Positions 17,954 to 28,231 of a stretch of 64,000 nucleotides of DNA are shown here, piece after piece. This stretch comes from Plantactinospora sp. KBS50. Lineage in GTDB: Bacteria; Actinomycetota; Actinomycetes; Mycobacteriales; Micromonosporaceae. Below the pieces are notes generated by a model. It was given only the letters and a program-made list of their open reading frames with translations. It made no database searches and was not told the DNA's origin. The number at the start of each line of letters is the position of its first letter. The first letter of the stretch is position 1. The stretch lies in assembly GCF_002285795.1 (NCBI RefSeq), contig NZ_CP022961.1:2170001-2234000 (forward strand). The letters are read 5' to 3'. A program made the position numbers and the translations under genes.

Positions 17954-19955
17954 GCACCGGCGACGCAGCCCAGCGGGGGAGCACCGACCGGCCCGGCGAC
18001 GGCGGGCCGGCCGGCCGCGGCGACGGGTCCGCCGGCAGGAACTGGCGGCGGTGGGAGTGGACGCCGCTGATCGCGCTGGTCGCCGTGGTGGCCGCCGGGG
18101 CGCTGCTGTGGCTGCTCGGGCGGCGGACGACCGCGAACTGGGTCTGGGCGGCGGCCACCGCCGGCACGTTGGCACCCACCGCGTACCTGGTGCTGCGGGC
18201 GCTGCTGCGCCGCGAGTTCGGGGTGGACGTCATCGCTGCGCTAGCCCTGGCCGGGGCGCTGGTGGTGCAGGAGTACCTGGCCGGCGCGGTGATCGCGCTG
18301 ATGCTGGCCACCGGGCGGACCCTGGAGGCGTACGCCGAACGGCGCGCCACCCGGGACCTGCACTCGCTGCTGTCCCGGGCGCCCCGGACCGCCCGGCGGC
18401 GGTCCGGCGACGGCCACGGCGCCGGCGACGGCCACGGCGCCAGCGGCGGCCACGGCGGCGGCCACGGCGGCGGCGGCGACCACGGCGCCGGCGAGGTGGT
18501 CGTGGTGGACCTCGCCGAGGTGCGGCCGGGGGATCGGCTGCTGGTCGGGCCGGGCGACGTGGTGCCGGTGGACGGCGACCTGGAGGATCCGGCGACTTTG
18601 GACGAGGCCGTGGTGACCGGCGAGTCGCGGCCGGTGGACCGCGGCCCCGGCGACCGGGTGGCCAGCGGGGTGCTCAACGCGGGCGCCGCGTTCGGGCTGC
18701 GGGCCGCCACCACCGCCGAGCGCAGCACGTACGCCGGGATCGTCCGGCTGGCGCAGGAGGCCACCCGGCGCAAGGCCCCGATGGTCCGGCTGGCCGACCG
18801 GTACGCGGCGGCGTTCGTGCCGTTCACGCTGGTGCTGGCCGGGGCGGCGTGGGCGGCCTCGGGCGAGTTCCTGCGCGCCGTCGCCGTGCTGGTGGTGGCC
18901 ACGCCCTGCCCGCTGCTGCTGGCCACGCCGATCGCGATCGTCAGCGGGCTGTCCCGGGCGGCCCGCCGGGGGTGCTGATCCGCGACGGCGGGTCGCTGGA
19001 GGTGCTCGGCCGGGCCCGGACGCTGCTGGTGGACAAGACCGGCACGCTGACCACCGGCCGGCCGCGGATGTCGGACACGGTCACCGCGCCCGGCCGCGAC
19101 CCGGACGAGGTGCTCCGGCTGGCCGCCTCGGTGGAGCAGCTGTCCACGCACGTGCTGGCCGCGGCCGTGGTCCGGGAGGCGCGCGAGCGGGGGCTGCCGC
19201 TCGTCGTGCCGGCCGACGTGACCGAGGAACCGGGGCACGGCGTGGGCGGCCGGGTGGACGGCCGGAGGGTACGGGTGGGGCAGCTCACCGGCGCGCCCCC
19301 GGAGTGGGCGGCCGGGCACCGCCGGGTCGCCGAGGAGCAGGGGTCCTCGCTGGTCTGGGTGAGTCTGGACGGCGGACCGGCGGGCGCGCTGCTGCTGTCC
19401 GATCCGGTCCGCTCCGACGCGGCCGGGACGACCCGGCGGCTGCGCCGGGCCGGGTTCTCCCGGCTGGTGATGGTGACCGGGGACCGCCCCGGGGTGGCCG
19501 AGCGGGTGGCTCGCGAGGTGGGTGTGGACGATGTGGTGGCGCACTGCTCGCCGGCCGAGAAGGTGGCGCGGGTCCGTGCCGAGGCGGACCGGTCGGTGAC
19601 GGTGATGGTGGGGGACGGCGTGAACGACGCCCCGGCGCTGGCCGCGGCGCACGTCGGGGTGGCCATGGGCGCCACCGGCGCCACCGCCTCGGCGGACGTG
19701 GCCGACGCGGTGCTCACGGTGGACCGGCTGGACCGGCTCGCCGACGCCGTGGAGATCGCCCGGTACGCCCGGCGGATCGCCGTGCAGAGCGCGCTGGTCG
19801 GGATGGGGCTGGCGGTGCTGGCCATGATCGCGGCGGCGGCCGGCCGGCTGCCACCGGTGGCCGGGGCGTTCCTTCAGGAGGGGATCGACGTCGTGGTGAT
19901 CCTCAATGCGCTGCGTGCCCTGCGCGCCGGGGTCGGCGGGCCGCCGCGGCGGTGA
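17950..19955 (+). CDS. Heavy-metal-type P1B ATPase with His-rich insert (frameshifted in this sequence)
   Basis: The GTG overlaps the dehydrogenase stop. In order: membrane helices from about residue 37, a Gly/His insert (residues about 155-180, 18-bp DNA repeats), actuator TGES, the membrane TPCP motif (ATPCPLLLATPIAIVSG), DKTGTLTTGRP and GDGVNDAPALAAA. Frame is lost right after SGLSRAARRG; one more G in the G5 run at about 18969-18973 restores 668 residues. No N-terminal HMA CxxC domain is present, so the His-rich insert may do metal binding. The TPC signature leaves the metal undefined. The mycobacterial DosR regulon also includes a cation ATPase (CtpF), but of another subclass. Confidence 0.85.
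18405..18490. repeat. In-frame His/Gly-coding repeat
   Basis: GGCGACGGCCACGGCGCC-type 18-bp units and shortened variants encode six histidines among Gly/Ala/Asp in the insert ahead of the ATPase actuator domain. Confidence 0.7.
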
Positions 19956-20061
19956 CGCCCCGGCGGCTGCGACCGGTCCGCCGGGCGGCGGTCGACCGGT
20001 CCGGCGGGCGGCGGGCGGCGGTCGACCGGGTCGCCATCGGGTGCGGCCGGTGCGCCGGGTG

Positions 20062-20877
20062 TCACGGCTTGCGGCCCACCGCACCCCAGATGGCCACGTC
20101 GCGGGGATCCGGCCGCTCGTCGTCCGGCTCGGGCCGCCACTCGCTGACCGGTACGACGCCCGGTTCCAGGATGTCGAGATCGTCGAACAGGGCGGTGAAC
20201 TCGGCCCGGTCCCGGGTCCACACGTCGGACCGGCCCTCGTCGCGCATCCGGCGGTGCGCCGCCTGGTGTTCCGGCGGCGAGAAGTCGAGCGTGGCGTGCG
20301 TGGCCACCAGGTAGCTCCCGCTGGGCAGCGCGGACAGCAGCCGCTTCACCAGCGGCTGCGCGGCGCCCTCGCCGGGTACGAAGTGGAGCACGGCGACGAG
20401 CATCAGCGCCACCGGCCGGGACAGGTCCAGCGTCCCGCGCAGCGACGGGTGCGCCAGGATCACCTCGGGCTCCCGCAGGTCCGCCTCGATGTACGTGGTC
20501 CGGCCCTGCTCGCTGCTGGTGAGCAGGGCGCGGGCGTGCGTCATGACCAGCGGATCGTTGTCGACGTACACGATCCGGCTCTCCGGCGCGACCCGCTGGG
20601 CGACCTCGTGGGTGTTGTCGGCGGTCGGCAGGCCGGTGCCGATGTCGAGGAACTGCCGGATGCCGGCCTCCGCCGCCAGGTGGCGGGTCGCCCGCTGGAG
20701 CATCGCGCGGTTCGCCCGGGCGCCGATCCGCACCCCGGGGAAGCGCCGCGCGAACTCGTCCGCGGACTCCCGGTCGGCGGCGAAGTTGTCCTTGCCGCCG
20801 AGCCAGTAGTTGTACCGCCGGGCCGGATGTGCAACTGACACGTCGAAGGCCGCCCTCTCCGGATTGCGCTCGCCCAT
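20062..20877 (-). CDS. DUF574-type SAM-dependent methyltransferase (Methyltransf_19)
   Basis: From the ATG preceded by GGGGAG five bases away, the product is 271 residues. The hallmark N-terminus VAHPARRYNYWLGGKDNF, then the SAM motif QFLDIGTGLPTADNTHEVAQ and VYVDNDPLV, identify the actinobacteria-specific DUF574 family. A start nine codons upstream is possible but has a poorer ribosome site. In Mycobacterium tuberculosis the DosR regulon also carries a methyltransferase gene, which fits the setting. It is convergent with the ATPase. The substrate is unknown. Confidence 0.9.
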   Translation of the reverse strand: MGERNPERAAFDVSVAHPARRYNYWLGGKDNFAADRESADEFARRFPGVRIGARANRAMLQRATRHLAAEAGIRQFLDIGTGLPTADNTHEVAQRVAPESRIVYVDNDPLVMTHARALLTSSEQGRTTYIEADLREPEVILAHPSLRGTLDLSRPVALMLVAVLHFVPGEGAAQPLVKRLLSALPSGSYLVATHATLDFSPPEHQAAHRRMRDEGRSDVWTRDRAEFTALFDDLDILEPGVVPVSEWRPEPDDERPDPRDVAIWGAVGRKP

Positions 20878-20937
20878 GTTCTCCCCGTCCGTCGGAGCCG
20901 TCATGCTACCGCCGAGTCGCGGTTGCCGGGAGCATCG

Positions 20938-20954
20938 GCCGGGTACGTCCCGGC
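20938..20954. promoter_or_regulatory. 17-bp palindrome upstream of the DUF574 gene
   Basis: GCCGGG-TACGT-CCCGGC has perfect 6-bp arms and lies about 60 bases upstream of the methyltransferase start. It is similar in spirit to a DosR box but with a shorter centre, so the regulator is uncertain. Confidence 0.35.
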
Positions 20955-20987
20955 GCCCGGATCGCCCGCCGCACCGCCCGATCATGC

Positions 20988-21026
20988 GGCCCGCCCGAGC
21001 ACCCGGTCGGGGTGCTCGGGCGGGCC
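20988..21026 (-). terminator. Strong hairpin terminator after the universal stress protein gene
   Basis: Two perfect 17-base arms (20988-21004 and 21010-21026) flank a 5-base loop, 15 bases after the stop of the minus-strand stress gene. There is no U-run, as usual for high-GC actinobacterial terminators. Confidence 0.75.
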
Positions 21027-21040
21027 GGATCTCGTACGGG

Positions 21041-21946
21041 CTACCCGGCGGCGGGCGGGTCCTGTCCGGCCAGCTCCCGGACCACCGCGATCGGGCAGTG
21101 GGCGTGCTGCAGGAGCTGCTGGCTCACCGACCCGAGCAGCAGGCCGGTGAAGCCGCCGCGGCCACGGGAACCCACCACCACCAGGGCGGCGTCCCGGCTG
21201 CGCTGGATGAGCGCCTCGGCCGCAGATCCGAGGACGACCTCGGTGCTGACCTCCAGGCCGGCCGCGGATGACCGGTGGACCAGGTCGTCCAGCGCCGCCT
21301 GCGCGCGGGCGACCACGGCGCCGGCGTCCCGGTCCGCCGGGTCGGCGGGCCAGTCCTCCGGCGCGGGCAGCGCCCGGACCACGGACAGCCGCAGGCCGCG
21401 GGCGGTGGCCCGGCCGGCCGCGAAGTCCAGGGCACGCAGCGAGTGCTCCGACCCGTCGACGCCGACCAGGACGGGTCCGCTCGGCACGCCCGGGCCCTCC
21501 CGGACGACCACCACCGGGCAGTGCGCGTGGGCGGTCAGCGCCACCGTGGTGGAGCCGGTGAGCAGGCCGGTGAAGCCGCCGTGTCCGCGGCTGCCCAGCA
21601 CCAGCATGGCGGCCCCGGCCGAGGCGTCCAGCAGCCGGCTGACCGGCGGCCCGTCGAGCACCTCGGCGCTCACCGAGACCCCGGGGTGGCTGCCGGCGGC
21701 CTTGGCCACCGCGTCGTCGAGCAGCTCGGCCACCCGGCGCCGGGCCTCGGCGTCGCCGGTCATGTTCGGCGGTACGCCCATGCCCACGGCCGGGCCGAGC
21801 CAGCTGTACGCGGTGAGCCACTCGAACCCGTACCCGAGCCGCACCGGGCCGCCGGTGCGGGCCGCCTCGTCCAGCGCCCAGGCCAGGGCGAGGTTGGCAC
21901 CGGCCGAGCCGTCGTACCCGACCAGGATGGTCTTCTCGTTCGTCAT
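21041..21946 (-). CDS. Tandem-domain universal stress protein (UspA family)
   Basis: The 301 residues are two UspA domains. Each keeps the ATP-binding signature: LGSRGHGGFTGLLTGS in domain 1 and VGSRGRGGFTGLLLGS in domain 2, with TILVGYDGSAGA and VLVGVDGSEHS at the strand-1 loops. This is the architecture of DosR-regulon Usps such as Rv2005c and Rv2623. A partly matching DevR-box (CGGCCGAAGGGGCG, 10 of 14) lies 26 bases upstream at 21972-21985. It is followed by a strong hairpin terminator. The likely role is an ATP-dependent stress or dormancy modulator. Confidence 0.93.
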   Translation of the reverse strand: MTNEKTILVGYDGSAGANLALAWALDEAARTGGPVRLGYGFEWLTAYSWLGPAVGMGVPPNMTGDAEARRRVAELLDDAVAKAAGSHPGVSVSAEVLDGPPVSRLLDASAGAAMLVLGSRGHGGFTGLLTGSTTVALTAHAHCPVVVVREGPGVPSGPVLVGVDGSEHSLRALDFAAGRATARGLRLSVVRALPAPEDWPADPADRDAGAVVARAQAALDDLVHRSSAAGLEVSTEVVLGSAAEALIQRSRDAALVVVGSRGRGGFTGLLLGSVSQQLLQHAHCPIAVVRELAGQDPPAAG

Positions 21947-22021
21947 CGCCGCTCCTTTCCTTCGCCCGGGCCGGCCGAAGGGGCGCCGGTCCGGGTTGGC
22001 GTGGTCGTCCGGCTGCGCCGG

Positions 22022-24418
22022 TCAGGCCGGGGAGACCTCGGTCCCGTGCCAGCGCCACTCGGCGACCATGGGGGCATCCTCACCGTACCGGCGGGTGTGG
22101 TCCCGGCACGCCTGCCGGGCGTCGACCATCTCCTGCCGCAGGTGGGCCGCCCGGGTGGCCAGCCCCGGGACCCGGTCGATGACGTCGATGACCAGGTGGA
22201 ACCGGTCCAGGTCGTTGAGCATCACCATGTCGAACGGGGTGGTGGTGGTCCCCTCCTCCTTGTACCCCCGCACGTGCAGGTTGTGGTGGTTGGTCCGCCG
22301 GTAGGTGAGCCGGTGGATCAGCCACGGGTAGCCGTGGTACGCGAAGATGATCGGCTTGTCGGTGGTGAAGATGGTGTCGAACTGCCGGTCCGGCAGGCCG
22401 TGCGGGTGCTCGCTCTCCGGTTGCAGCCGCATCAGGTCGACCACGTTGACCACCCGTACCTTCAGTTCCGGCAGGTGCTGCCGGAGCAGGTCGGCGGCGG
22501 CCAGGGTCTCCAGCGTCGGTACGTCGCCGGCGCAGGCCAGCACGACGTCCGGCTCGGCGTCGGTGTCGGTGCTGGCCCAGTCCCAGATGCCCAGCCCGCG
22601 CCGGCAGTGCATGATCGCGTCGTCCATGGACAGCCAGTTCGGCGCCGGCTGCTTGCCCGCGACCACCACGTTGATGTAGTGCCGGCTGCGCAGGCAGTGG
22701 TCCATGGTGGACAGCAGGGTGTTCGCGTCCGGCGGCAGGTAGACCCGGACCACCTCGGCCTTCTTGTTGACCACGTGGTCGATGAAGCCGGGATCCTGGT
22801 GCGAGAAGCCGTTGTGGTCCTGCCGCCAGACGTGGCTGGAGAGCAGGTAGTTGAGCGAGGCCACCGGCCGGCGCCACGGGATGTGCCGGGTGGTCTTCAG
22901 CCACTTGGCGTGCTGGTTGAGCATCGCGTCGACGATGTGGATGAACGCCTCGTAGCTGGTGAAGACCCCGTGCCGGCCGGTCAGCAGGTAGCCCTCCAGC
23001 CAGCCCTGGCACAGGTGCTCCGAGAGCACCTCCATGACCCGGCCGTCCGGGGCGAGGTGGTCGTCCCCGGGCAGCGTCTCGCCGAGGAAGGCCCGGCCGG
23101 TGACCTCGAAGACCGGGTCCAGCCGGTTGGAGGCCACCTCGTCCGGCCCGAACACCCGGAACCGGTCCGGGTTGGCCGCCACCACGTCCCGCAGCCACCT
23201 GCCGCTCGGCCCGATCAGACCGACGACCGGTTCGCCCGGCCGCTCGACCGGTACGGCGTAGTCGCGGAAGTCGGGCAGTACCAGGTCGCGCAGCAGCACG
23301 CCGCCGTTGGCGACCGGGTTGGCGCTCATCCGCGCGTCGCCGCGCGGCGGCAGTCCGGTCAGCTCGGCGACCGGCGCGCCGGTGGCGTCGAACAGTTCCT
23401 CCGGGTGGTAGCTGCGCAGCCACTTTTCCAGCTCGGCCAGGTGCTCCGGGTTGTCCCGTACCCCGGCCAGCGGCACCTGGTGGGCCCGGAAGGTGCCCTC
23501 GACCTGGCGTCCGTCCACCTCGTGCGGTCCGGTCCACCCCTTCGGGGTACGCAGCACCAGCATCGGCCAGCGCGGCCGGCTGACCGGTCCGCCGCCGCGG
23601 GCCCGGTGCTGGATGTCCGCGATCTCGTCCAGCGCGCTGTCCAGCGCGGCCGCGAGCGCCTGGTGCACCTGCACCGGGTCGTCGCCGGCCACCACGATCG
23701 GCCGGTAGCCGTAGCCGCGCATCACCGAGAGCAGATCCTCCTCGGGGATCCGCGCCAGCACCGTCGGGTTGGCGATCTTGTAGCCGTTGAGGTGCAGGAT
23801 CGGCAGCACGGCCCCGTCCCGGGCCGGGTTCAGGAAGACGTTCGACAGCCAGCTCGCGGCCAGCGGACCGGTCTCCGCCTCGCCGTCGCCGATCACGCAC
23901 GCCACCAGCAGGTCCGGGTTGTCGAAGGCCGCGCCGTAGGCGTGCATCAGCGAGTAGCCCAGCTCGCCGCCCTCGTGGATGGAGCCCGGCACCTCGGGGG
24001 CGACGTGGCTGGGGATGCCGCCGGGGAAGGAGAACTGCCGGAACAGCCGGGCCATCCCCGCCTCGTCCCGACTGACCGAGGGATAACGTTCGCTGTACGT
24101 CCCCTCCAGCCACGTGTTCGCCACGATCGCCGGGCCGCCGTGCCCGGGACCGGTGACGTAGATGGCGTTCAGGTCCCGTTGGACGATGGTCCGGTTGAGG
24201 TGCGCGTACAGCAGGTTGAGGCCGGGACTGGTGCCCCAGTGCCCGAGCAGCCGCGGTTTGATGTTGTCCGGACTCAGCGGTTCGCGCAGCAGCGGGTTGT
24301 CCAGCAGGTAGATCTGGCCGACGGTGAGGTAGTTGGCGGCCCGCCAGTAGGCGTCCAGCCGGCGCAGCTCGTCGTCGGTCAGGGGTGGGCGGGCGGGTGC
24401 TGCGGTCTCGCTCTCCAT
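22022..24418 (-). CDS. xfp: Phosphoketolase (xylulose-5-P/fructose-6-P)
   Basis: A 798-residue TPP enzyme of normal length. It begins [20 protein letters not shown], then has [18 protein letters not shown], the TPP-binding [25 protein letters not shown]-like [15 protein letters not shown] and the C-terminal [17 protein letters not shown] segments typical of XFP. It splits xylulose-5-P or fructose-6-P with phosphate to acetyl-phosphate, bypassing pyruvate dehydrogenase. An exact inverted DosR-like box lies 80 bases upstream, and two Usp genes flank it, so low-oxygen induction is likely. A much longer open reading continues upstream into the next gene's antisense and was rejected. Confidence 0.95.
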   Translation of the reverse strand: MESETAAPARPPLTDDELRRLDAYWRAANYLTVGQIYLLDNPLLREPLSPDNIKPRLLGHWGTSPGLNLLYAHLNRTIVQRDLNAIYVTGPGHGGPAIVANTWLEGTYSERYPSVSRDEAGMARLFRQFSFPGGIPSHVAPEVPGSIHEGGELGYSLMHAYGAAFDNPDLLVACVIGDGEAETGPLAASWLSNVFLNPARDGAVLPILHLNGYKIANPTVLARIPEEDLLSVMRGYGYRPIVVAGDDPVQVHQALAAALDSALDEIADIQHRARGGGPVSRPRWPMLVLRTPKGWTGPHEVDGRQVEGTFRAHQVPLAGVRDNPEHLAELEKWLRSYHPEELFDATGAPVAELTGLPPRGDARMSANPVANGGVLLRDLVLPDFRDYAVPVERPGEPVVGLIGPSGRWLRDVVAANPDRFRVFGPDEVASNRLDPVFEVTGRAFLGETLPGDDHLAPDGRVMEVLSEHLCQGWLEGYLLTGRHGVFTSYEAFIHIVDAMLNQHAKWLKTTRHIPWRRPVASLNYLLSSHVWRQDHNGFSHQDPGFIDHVVNKKAEVVRVYLPPDANTLLSTMDHCLRSRHYINVVVAGKQPAPNWLSMDDAIMHCRRGLGIWDWASTDTDAEPDVVLACAGDVPTLETLAAADLLRQHLPELKVRVVNVVDLMRLQPESEHPHGLPDRQFDTIFTTDKPIIFAYHGYPWLIHRLTYRRTNHHNLHVRGYKEEGTTTTPFDMVMLNDLDRFHLVIDVIDRVPGLATRAAHLRQEMVDARQACRDHTRRYGEDAPMVAEWRWHGTEVSPA

Positions 24419-24498
24419 CAACTCGGAACCTCTCGCGATCGGGGTCAACCGGGTGGCTCGGACCGGTCCAGCCTGCCGGCACGGCCGTCGCCGAACCA

Positions 24499-24512
24499 GG
24501 GCCGAAGGTCCC
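24499..24512. promoter_or_regulatory. DevR/DosR-box-like site D (phosphoketolase promoter)
   Basis: GGGCCGAAGGTCCC is the exact reverse complement of site C upstream of devR. It lies in the 128-bp gap between the stress protein gene and phosphoketolase, about 80 bases before the latter's start. Confidence 0.65.
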
Positions 24513-24546
24513 CGCCGGCCGCGGGGTCGGGCACACCCCGATCCTG

Positions 24547-25464
24547 CTACCCCTGGACGTAGACCTCGTGCGTCCCGCGCGTGATCAGCACCGGTGCCGT
24601 GCAGTGGTACAGCAGCGCCTGACTGACGCCGCCCAGCATGCCCCGCCAGGGCTGCTCGCCGCGGGCGCTGGCCACCACCAGCTCGGCGTCGGTGGTCTCG
24701 GCGACGATGACGTCCTTCGGGTCGCCCGTGCGGACCCGCAGCTCGACCGGCACGTCCGGATAGCGTTCCTGGCAGGGGCGGACCGCCTCGTCCAGTTCCA
24801 CCGCGACCCGGGCCTCGGTGCCGATGGTGTCCTCCACCGGATCCCAGGCGCGGACCACCCGCAGCCGGTCGCCGCGCCGCCGGGCCGCGTCGAACGCCTG
24901 CTCCAGGGCCTGCTGGGAGCTTGCGGAGCCGTCCACGCCGACCACCACCAGGCCGGTTCCGGGCACGGTCGTCCGGGCGACCAGCACGCTGCAGCCGGCC
25001 CGCGCGGTGACCTGCAACGGGGTGGCGTCCACCGGTACGCCGCCGGAGCCGCCCAGCCCGCCGTCGCCGATCACCAGCAGGGCCGCCGCGCCGGACTCGC
25101 GGAGCAGGATCGCGGCGGGCGGCCCCTCCAGCAGGGCGGCGCTCACCGGCACGCCCGGCGCGGTCTCGGCGCCGCAGGCCACGGCCCGTTCGGTGATCTC
25201 CTCGGCCGGTTCGCGCAGCTCGTCCGCCGGCGCGTACGGGTCGGGTGCCCAGTTGAAGGCGTGCACGATCCGCAACGGCCGGTCGTGCAGTTCGGCCTCC
25301 CGCGCGGCCAGCCGGACAGCCGCCATCGCCAGCGCCGAGCCGTCCACGCCGACCACCACCGGCGGCACGTCCCGCGCGGCCGGGCCGGGGGAGTCGGGCA
25401 TGGCCGCCGGGGTGGCGGTCCACGCGTCGGGAGCGTCGGTATCGGGCACCACGTCGCCTACCAC
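24547..25464 (-). CDS. Tandem-domain universal stress protein, degenerate ATP sites
   Basis: Two UspA domains in 305 residues ([18 protein letters not shown] and [19 protein letters not shown] at the two strand-1 loops). Unlike the other Usp in the island, the ATP signatures are altered: [18 protein letters not shown] in domain 1 and [17 protein letters not shown] in domain 2, so nucleotide binding may be lost or changed. It ends 128 bases before phosphoketolase on the same strand. A Pro/Ala-rich N-terminal 30 residues may be an overextended start; an internal ATG (MPDSPG) is an alternative. Confidence 0.9.
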   Translation of the reverse strand: MVGDVVPDTDAPDAWTATPAAMPDSPGPAARDVPPVVVGVDGSALAMAAVRLAAREAELHDRPLRIVHAFNWAPDPYAPADELREPAEEITERAVACGAETAPGVPVSAALLEGPPAAILLRESGAAALLVIGDGGLGGSGGVPVDATPLQVTARAGCSVLVARTTVPGTGLVVVGVDGSASSQQALEQAFDAARRRGDRLRVVRAWDPVEDTIGTEARVAVELDEAVRPCQERYPDVPVELRVRTGDPKDVIVAETTDAELVVASARGEQPWRGMLGGVSQALLYHCTAPVLITRGTHEVYVQG

Positions 25465-25573
25465 CTAGCCACCGTAGCCGGGCGTGGCGGGCCGGAAGGC
25501 GTCGTTGCGCCACAAGAGGACGACCGGGTGGGGTTTGTCGGGTGTACTCGGACGCCGGTGCGCGGGCGGGGCG

Positions 25574-26428
25574 TCAGGCGCGGTGCGCGGGCGGGGCGGC
25601 CGTGACCCGCAGCAGCGCGACGGTGGCGTTGTCCGCGCCGCCGGCCGCGAGGGTGTCCGCGGCGAGTTGTTCGGCGATCTCGTGCAGCTGCGCCGGGCGG
25701 CCCAACTGCTGCCGCAGGCGCTGGTAGTCGAGCTGGTCGCTGACGCCGTCGGTGCACAGGCAGTAGACGTCACCCGGCAGCAGCGACACGTTCAGCAGGT
25801 CCGGCTCCGGTTGCTCGGGGTGGCCGACGTACCGGGTGAGCTGGTACCGCGCGGCGGCGGCCTCCGCCGAGTCGGCCGGATACCAGCCGTGCACCACGCC
25901 CAGCCAGGCGGTCGTGTGGTCGGTGGTGAGCAGCTCCAGCAGCCCGGCCCGCAGCCGGTAGACCCGGGAGTCGCCGAGCTGGACGACCCAGGCGTCCCGG
26001 GCGGCGGCACCGGCGAGCAGGGCCGACAGCGTGCACCCGGTCAGCTCACCCAGATCGGCGCCGGCGCGTACCACCTGGTCCTGCACCTCGGCCAGCGCGG
26101 CGCGCAACCCGTCGCCGCCGACCTCCGGGCCGGCGGTGTGGATCTCGTCGACCAGGGTGGCCATCGCGGTCATCCCGGCCAGCGTGCTGCCCGGACCGCC
26201 GCCCATCCCGTCGGCGACGGCCAGGAACGGCAGGTCGCCGTCCACGTGCAACACGTCGAAGTTCGTCGGGTAGCGGCTGCCCACGCAGGTGGCGCCGGCC
26301 GCCTCCAGCCGGCGGCGGCCCCGGTCGAAGCCGCGGGTGCCCGCGGTGACCGCGGGCGCTCGTCCGCCACCGGCCACCGGCCGCGGACTGTCGGTCGCCG
26401 GTTGGGCACTGTCGGTCGCGGGTTGCAT
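25574..26428 (-). CDS. PP2C-family protein phosphatase
   Basis: The 284-residue product carries PP2C metal-site motifs: FLAVADGMGGGPGSTLAG near residue 70, CLCTDGVSDQLD and GADNATVALLRV near the C-terminus. The N-terminal 45 residues are Ala/Thr/Arg-rich and contain a duplicated SAQPATDSPR-like start. No membrane segment is visible, so this is a cytosolic Ser/Thr phosphatase of the PrpC/PstP catalytic type. It is divergent from the response regulator/flavoprotein gene with 144 bases between them; a functional link with that signalling pair is possible but not shown. Confidence 0.9.
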   Translation of the reverse strand: MQPATDSAQPATDSPRPVAGGGRAPAVTAGTRGFDRGRRRLEAAGATCVGSRYPTNFDVLHVDGDLPFLAVADGMGGGPGSTLAGMTAMATLVDEIHTAGPEVGGDGLRAALAEVQDQVVRAGADLGELTGCTLSALLAGAAARDAWVVQLGDSRVYRLRAGLLELLTTDHTTAWLGVVHGWYPADSAEAAAARYQLTRYVGHPEQPEPDLLNVSLLPGDVYCLCTDGVSDQLDYQRLRQQLGRPAQLHEIAEQLAADTLAAGGADNATVALLRVTAAPPAHRA

Positions 26429-26572
26429 CGTGCCAGTATGGCGGTTCTTGTCCGGACTGCGTGGCTCAACGCCGAGCCCCGGCCGCGCCGCGTGCCCGCC
26501 GCGTGCTCACCCGGGGCCGGCCTCGTGCCCGCCGGGTGGCGGCCGGGCCGCGCGGCCGGAAATGATGGGGAC

Positions 26573-28231
26573 ATGGCTAATCCGGCGATCCTCACCGTCG
26601 ATGACGATCCCGCGGTGTCCCGCTCGGTGGCGCGGGACGTGCGCCACCGGTACGGCGACCGGTACCGGGTGGTCCGCGCGACCTCCGGGGCGGAGGCGCT
26701 CGGCGCGCTCCGGGAGATCAAGCTGCGCGGCGACGAGGTGGCCCTGCTGCTGGCCGACTACCGGATGCCGGAGATGAACGGCCTGGAGTTCCTGGAGGCC
26801 GCCATGGACCTGTTTCCGCTGGCCCGCCGGGTGCTGCTGACCGCGTACGCGGACACCGACGCGGCCATCCAGGCGATCAACGTGGTGGACCTGGACCACT
26901 ACCTGCTCAAGCCCTGGCACCCGCCGGAGGAGAAGCTCTACCCGGTGCTGGACGGCCTGCTGGAGGCGTGGCGGTCGGTGCCCCGGTCGCCGGCCGGCGA
27001 GGTACGCCTGGTGGGGCACCGCTGGTCGGCCCCCTCCTACAAGCTGCGCGACTTCCTGGCCCGCAACCTGGTGCCCTACCGCTGGCTGCTGACCGAGGAC
27101 CCGGAGGCCGAGCGGCTGATGACGGCGGCCGGGGTGGGTCCGGCCGACGTACCCCTGGTGGTGACCGCGGACGGCAAGTCGCTGGTCGCCCCCACCCCGG
27201 CCGAGCTGGCCGCGGAGGTCGGGCTGACCACGTCGCCGGCCGCCGAGTTCTACGACCTGGTGGTGGTCGGCGCCGGCCCGGCCGGGCTGGGCGCCGCGGT
27301 GTACGGCGCCTCGGAGGGGCTGCGCACCGTGCTGGTGGAGAGCCGCGCCACCGGCGGGCAGGCCGGGCAGAGCAGCCGGATCGAGAACTATCTCGGCTTT
27401 CCGGACGGGGTGTCGGGGGCGCAGTTGACCGACCGGGCCCGCCGGCAGGCGCTCAAGTTCGGCGCGGAACTGCTCAGCACCCGGCGGGTGGTCGGGCTGC
27501 GGGCGGCCGGTGCCACCCGGTTGATCGAGTTCGACGACGGGAGTTCGGTGGCGGCGCACGCCGTGGTGCTGGCCACCGGCGTGTCCTACCGGCTGCTCGA
27601 CGCGCCCGGACTGGCCGAGCTGACCGGCCGCGGGGTCTTCTACGGCTCGGCCTCCACCGAGGCGCCGAGCTGCGTGGACCAGGACGTCTACATCGTCGGC
27701 GGGGCCAACTCCGCGGGCCAGGCCGCCGTCCACTTCTCCCGGTACGCCCGGCGGGTCCACCTGCTGATCCGGGGGGCCGACCTGACCCGGTCGATGTCCC
27801 GGTATCTGATCGAACAGCTCGACCGGATCGACGCGGTGCAGGTGCACCCGCACACCACGGTGGTCGGCGGGCTCGGCGGGGAACACCTGGAACGGCTCAC
27901 CCTGTGCGACGGCCCGACCGGCCACACCCGCCAGGTCGACACCTCCTGGCTGTTCGTCTTCATCGGGGCGGAACCGCGCACCGAGTGGCTCGACGGGGTG
28001 CTGTCCCGCGACCCGCGCGGCTTCGTGCTGACCGGCTCGGACCTGCTGGTCGAGGGGCGCCGGCCGACCGGCTGGATGCTGCCCCGCGACCCCTACCACC
28101 TGGAATCCAGCGTGCCCGGCGTGTTCGTGGCCGGCGACGTGCGGGCCGACTCGGTCAAGCGGGTCGCCTCGGCCGTCGGCGAGGGCGCCATGGCCGTTTC
28201 GCTGGCCCACCGCTACCTGGAGTCGTCATGA
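26573..28231 (+). CDS. Response regulator fused to thioredoxin-reductase-like flavoprotein
   Basis: 552 residues. The receiver domain spans 1-125, with acidic D10-D12, phosphoacceptor D62 (LLLADYRMPEMNG) and LKPW. A linker follows with KLRDFLARNLVPYRW (residues about 150-220). From about residue 230 there is an FAD/NAD(P) reductase with VVVGAGPAGLGAAVYGA, RIENYLGFPDG, YIVGGANSAGQAA and VFVAGDVR. The redox-active CxxC of thioredoxin reductase is replaced by ASTEAPSCVDQ with a single Cys, so it should not reduce thioredoxin by the usual route. The stop overlaps the kinase ATG, giving a two-component system whose output is an enzyme rather than DNA binding. Confidence 0.92.
   Translation: MANPAILTVDDDPAVSRSVARDVRHRYGDRYRVVRATSGAEALGALREIKLRGDEVALLLADYRMPEMNGLEFLEAAMDLFPLARRVLLTAYADTDAAIQAINVVDLDHYLLKPWHPPEEKLYPVLDGLLEAWRSVPRSPAGEVRLVGHRWSAPSYKLRDFLARNLVPYRWLLTEDPEAERLMTAAGVGPADVPLVVTADGKSLVAPTPAELAAEVGLTTSPAAEFYDLVVVGAGPAGLGAAVYGASEGLRTVLVESRATGGQAGQSSRIENYLGFPDGVSGAQLTDRARRQALKFGAELLSTRRVVGLRAAGATRLIEFDDGSSVAAHAVVLATGVSYRLLDAPGLAELTGRGVFYGSASTEAPSCVDQDVYIVGGANSAGQAAVHFSRYARRVHLLIRGADLTRSMSRYLIEQLDRIDAVQVHPHTTVVGGLGGEHLERLTLCDGPTGHTRQVDTSWLFVFIGAEPRTEWLDGVLSRDPRGFVLTGSDLLVEGRRPTGWMLPRDPYHLESSVPGVFVAGDVRADSVKRVASAVGEGAMAVSLAHRYLESS

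Noticed and set aside
24419-25513. Extension of the phosphoketolase frame by 365 codons upstream
   Set aside because: The extension is a shadow of the stress-protein gene; the family N-terminus ([12 protein letters not shown]...) and length fix the start at 24418.
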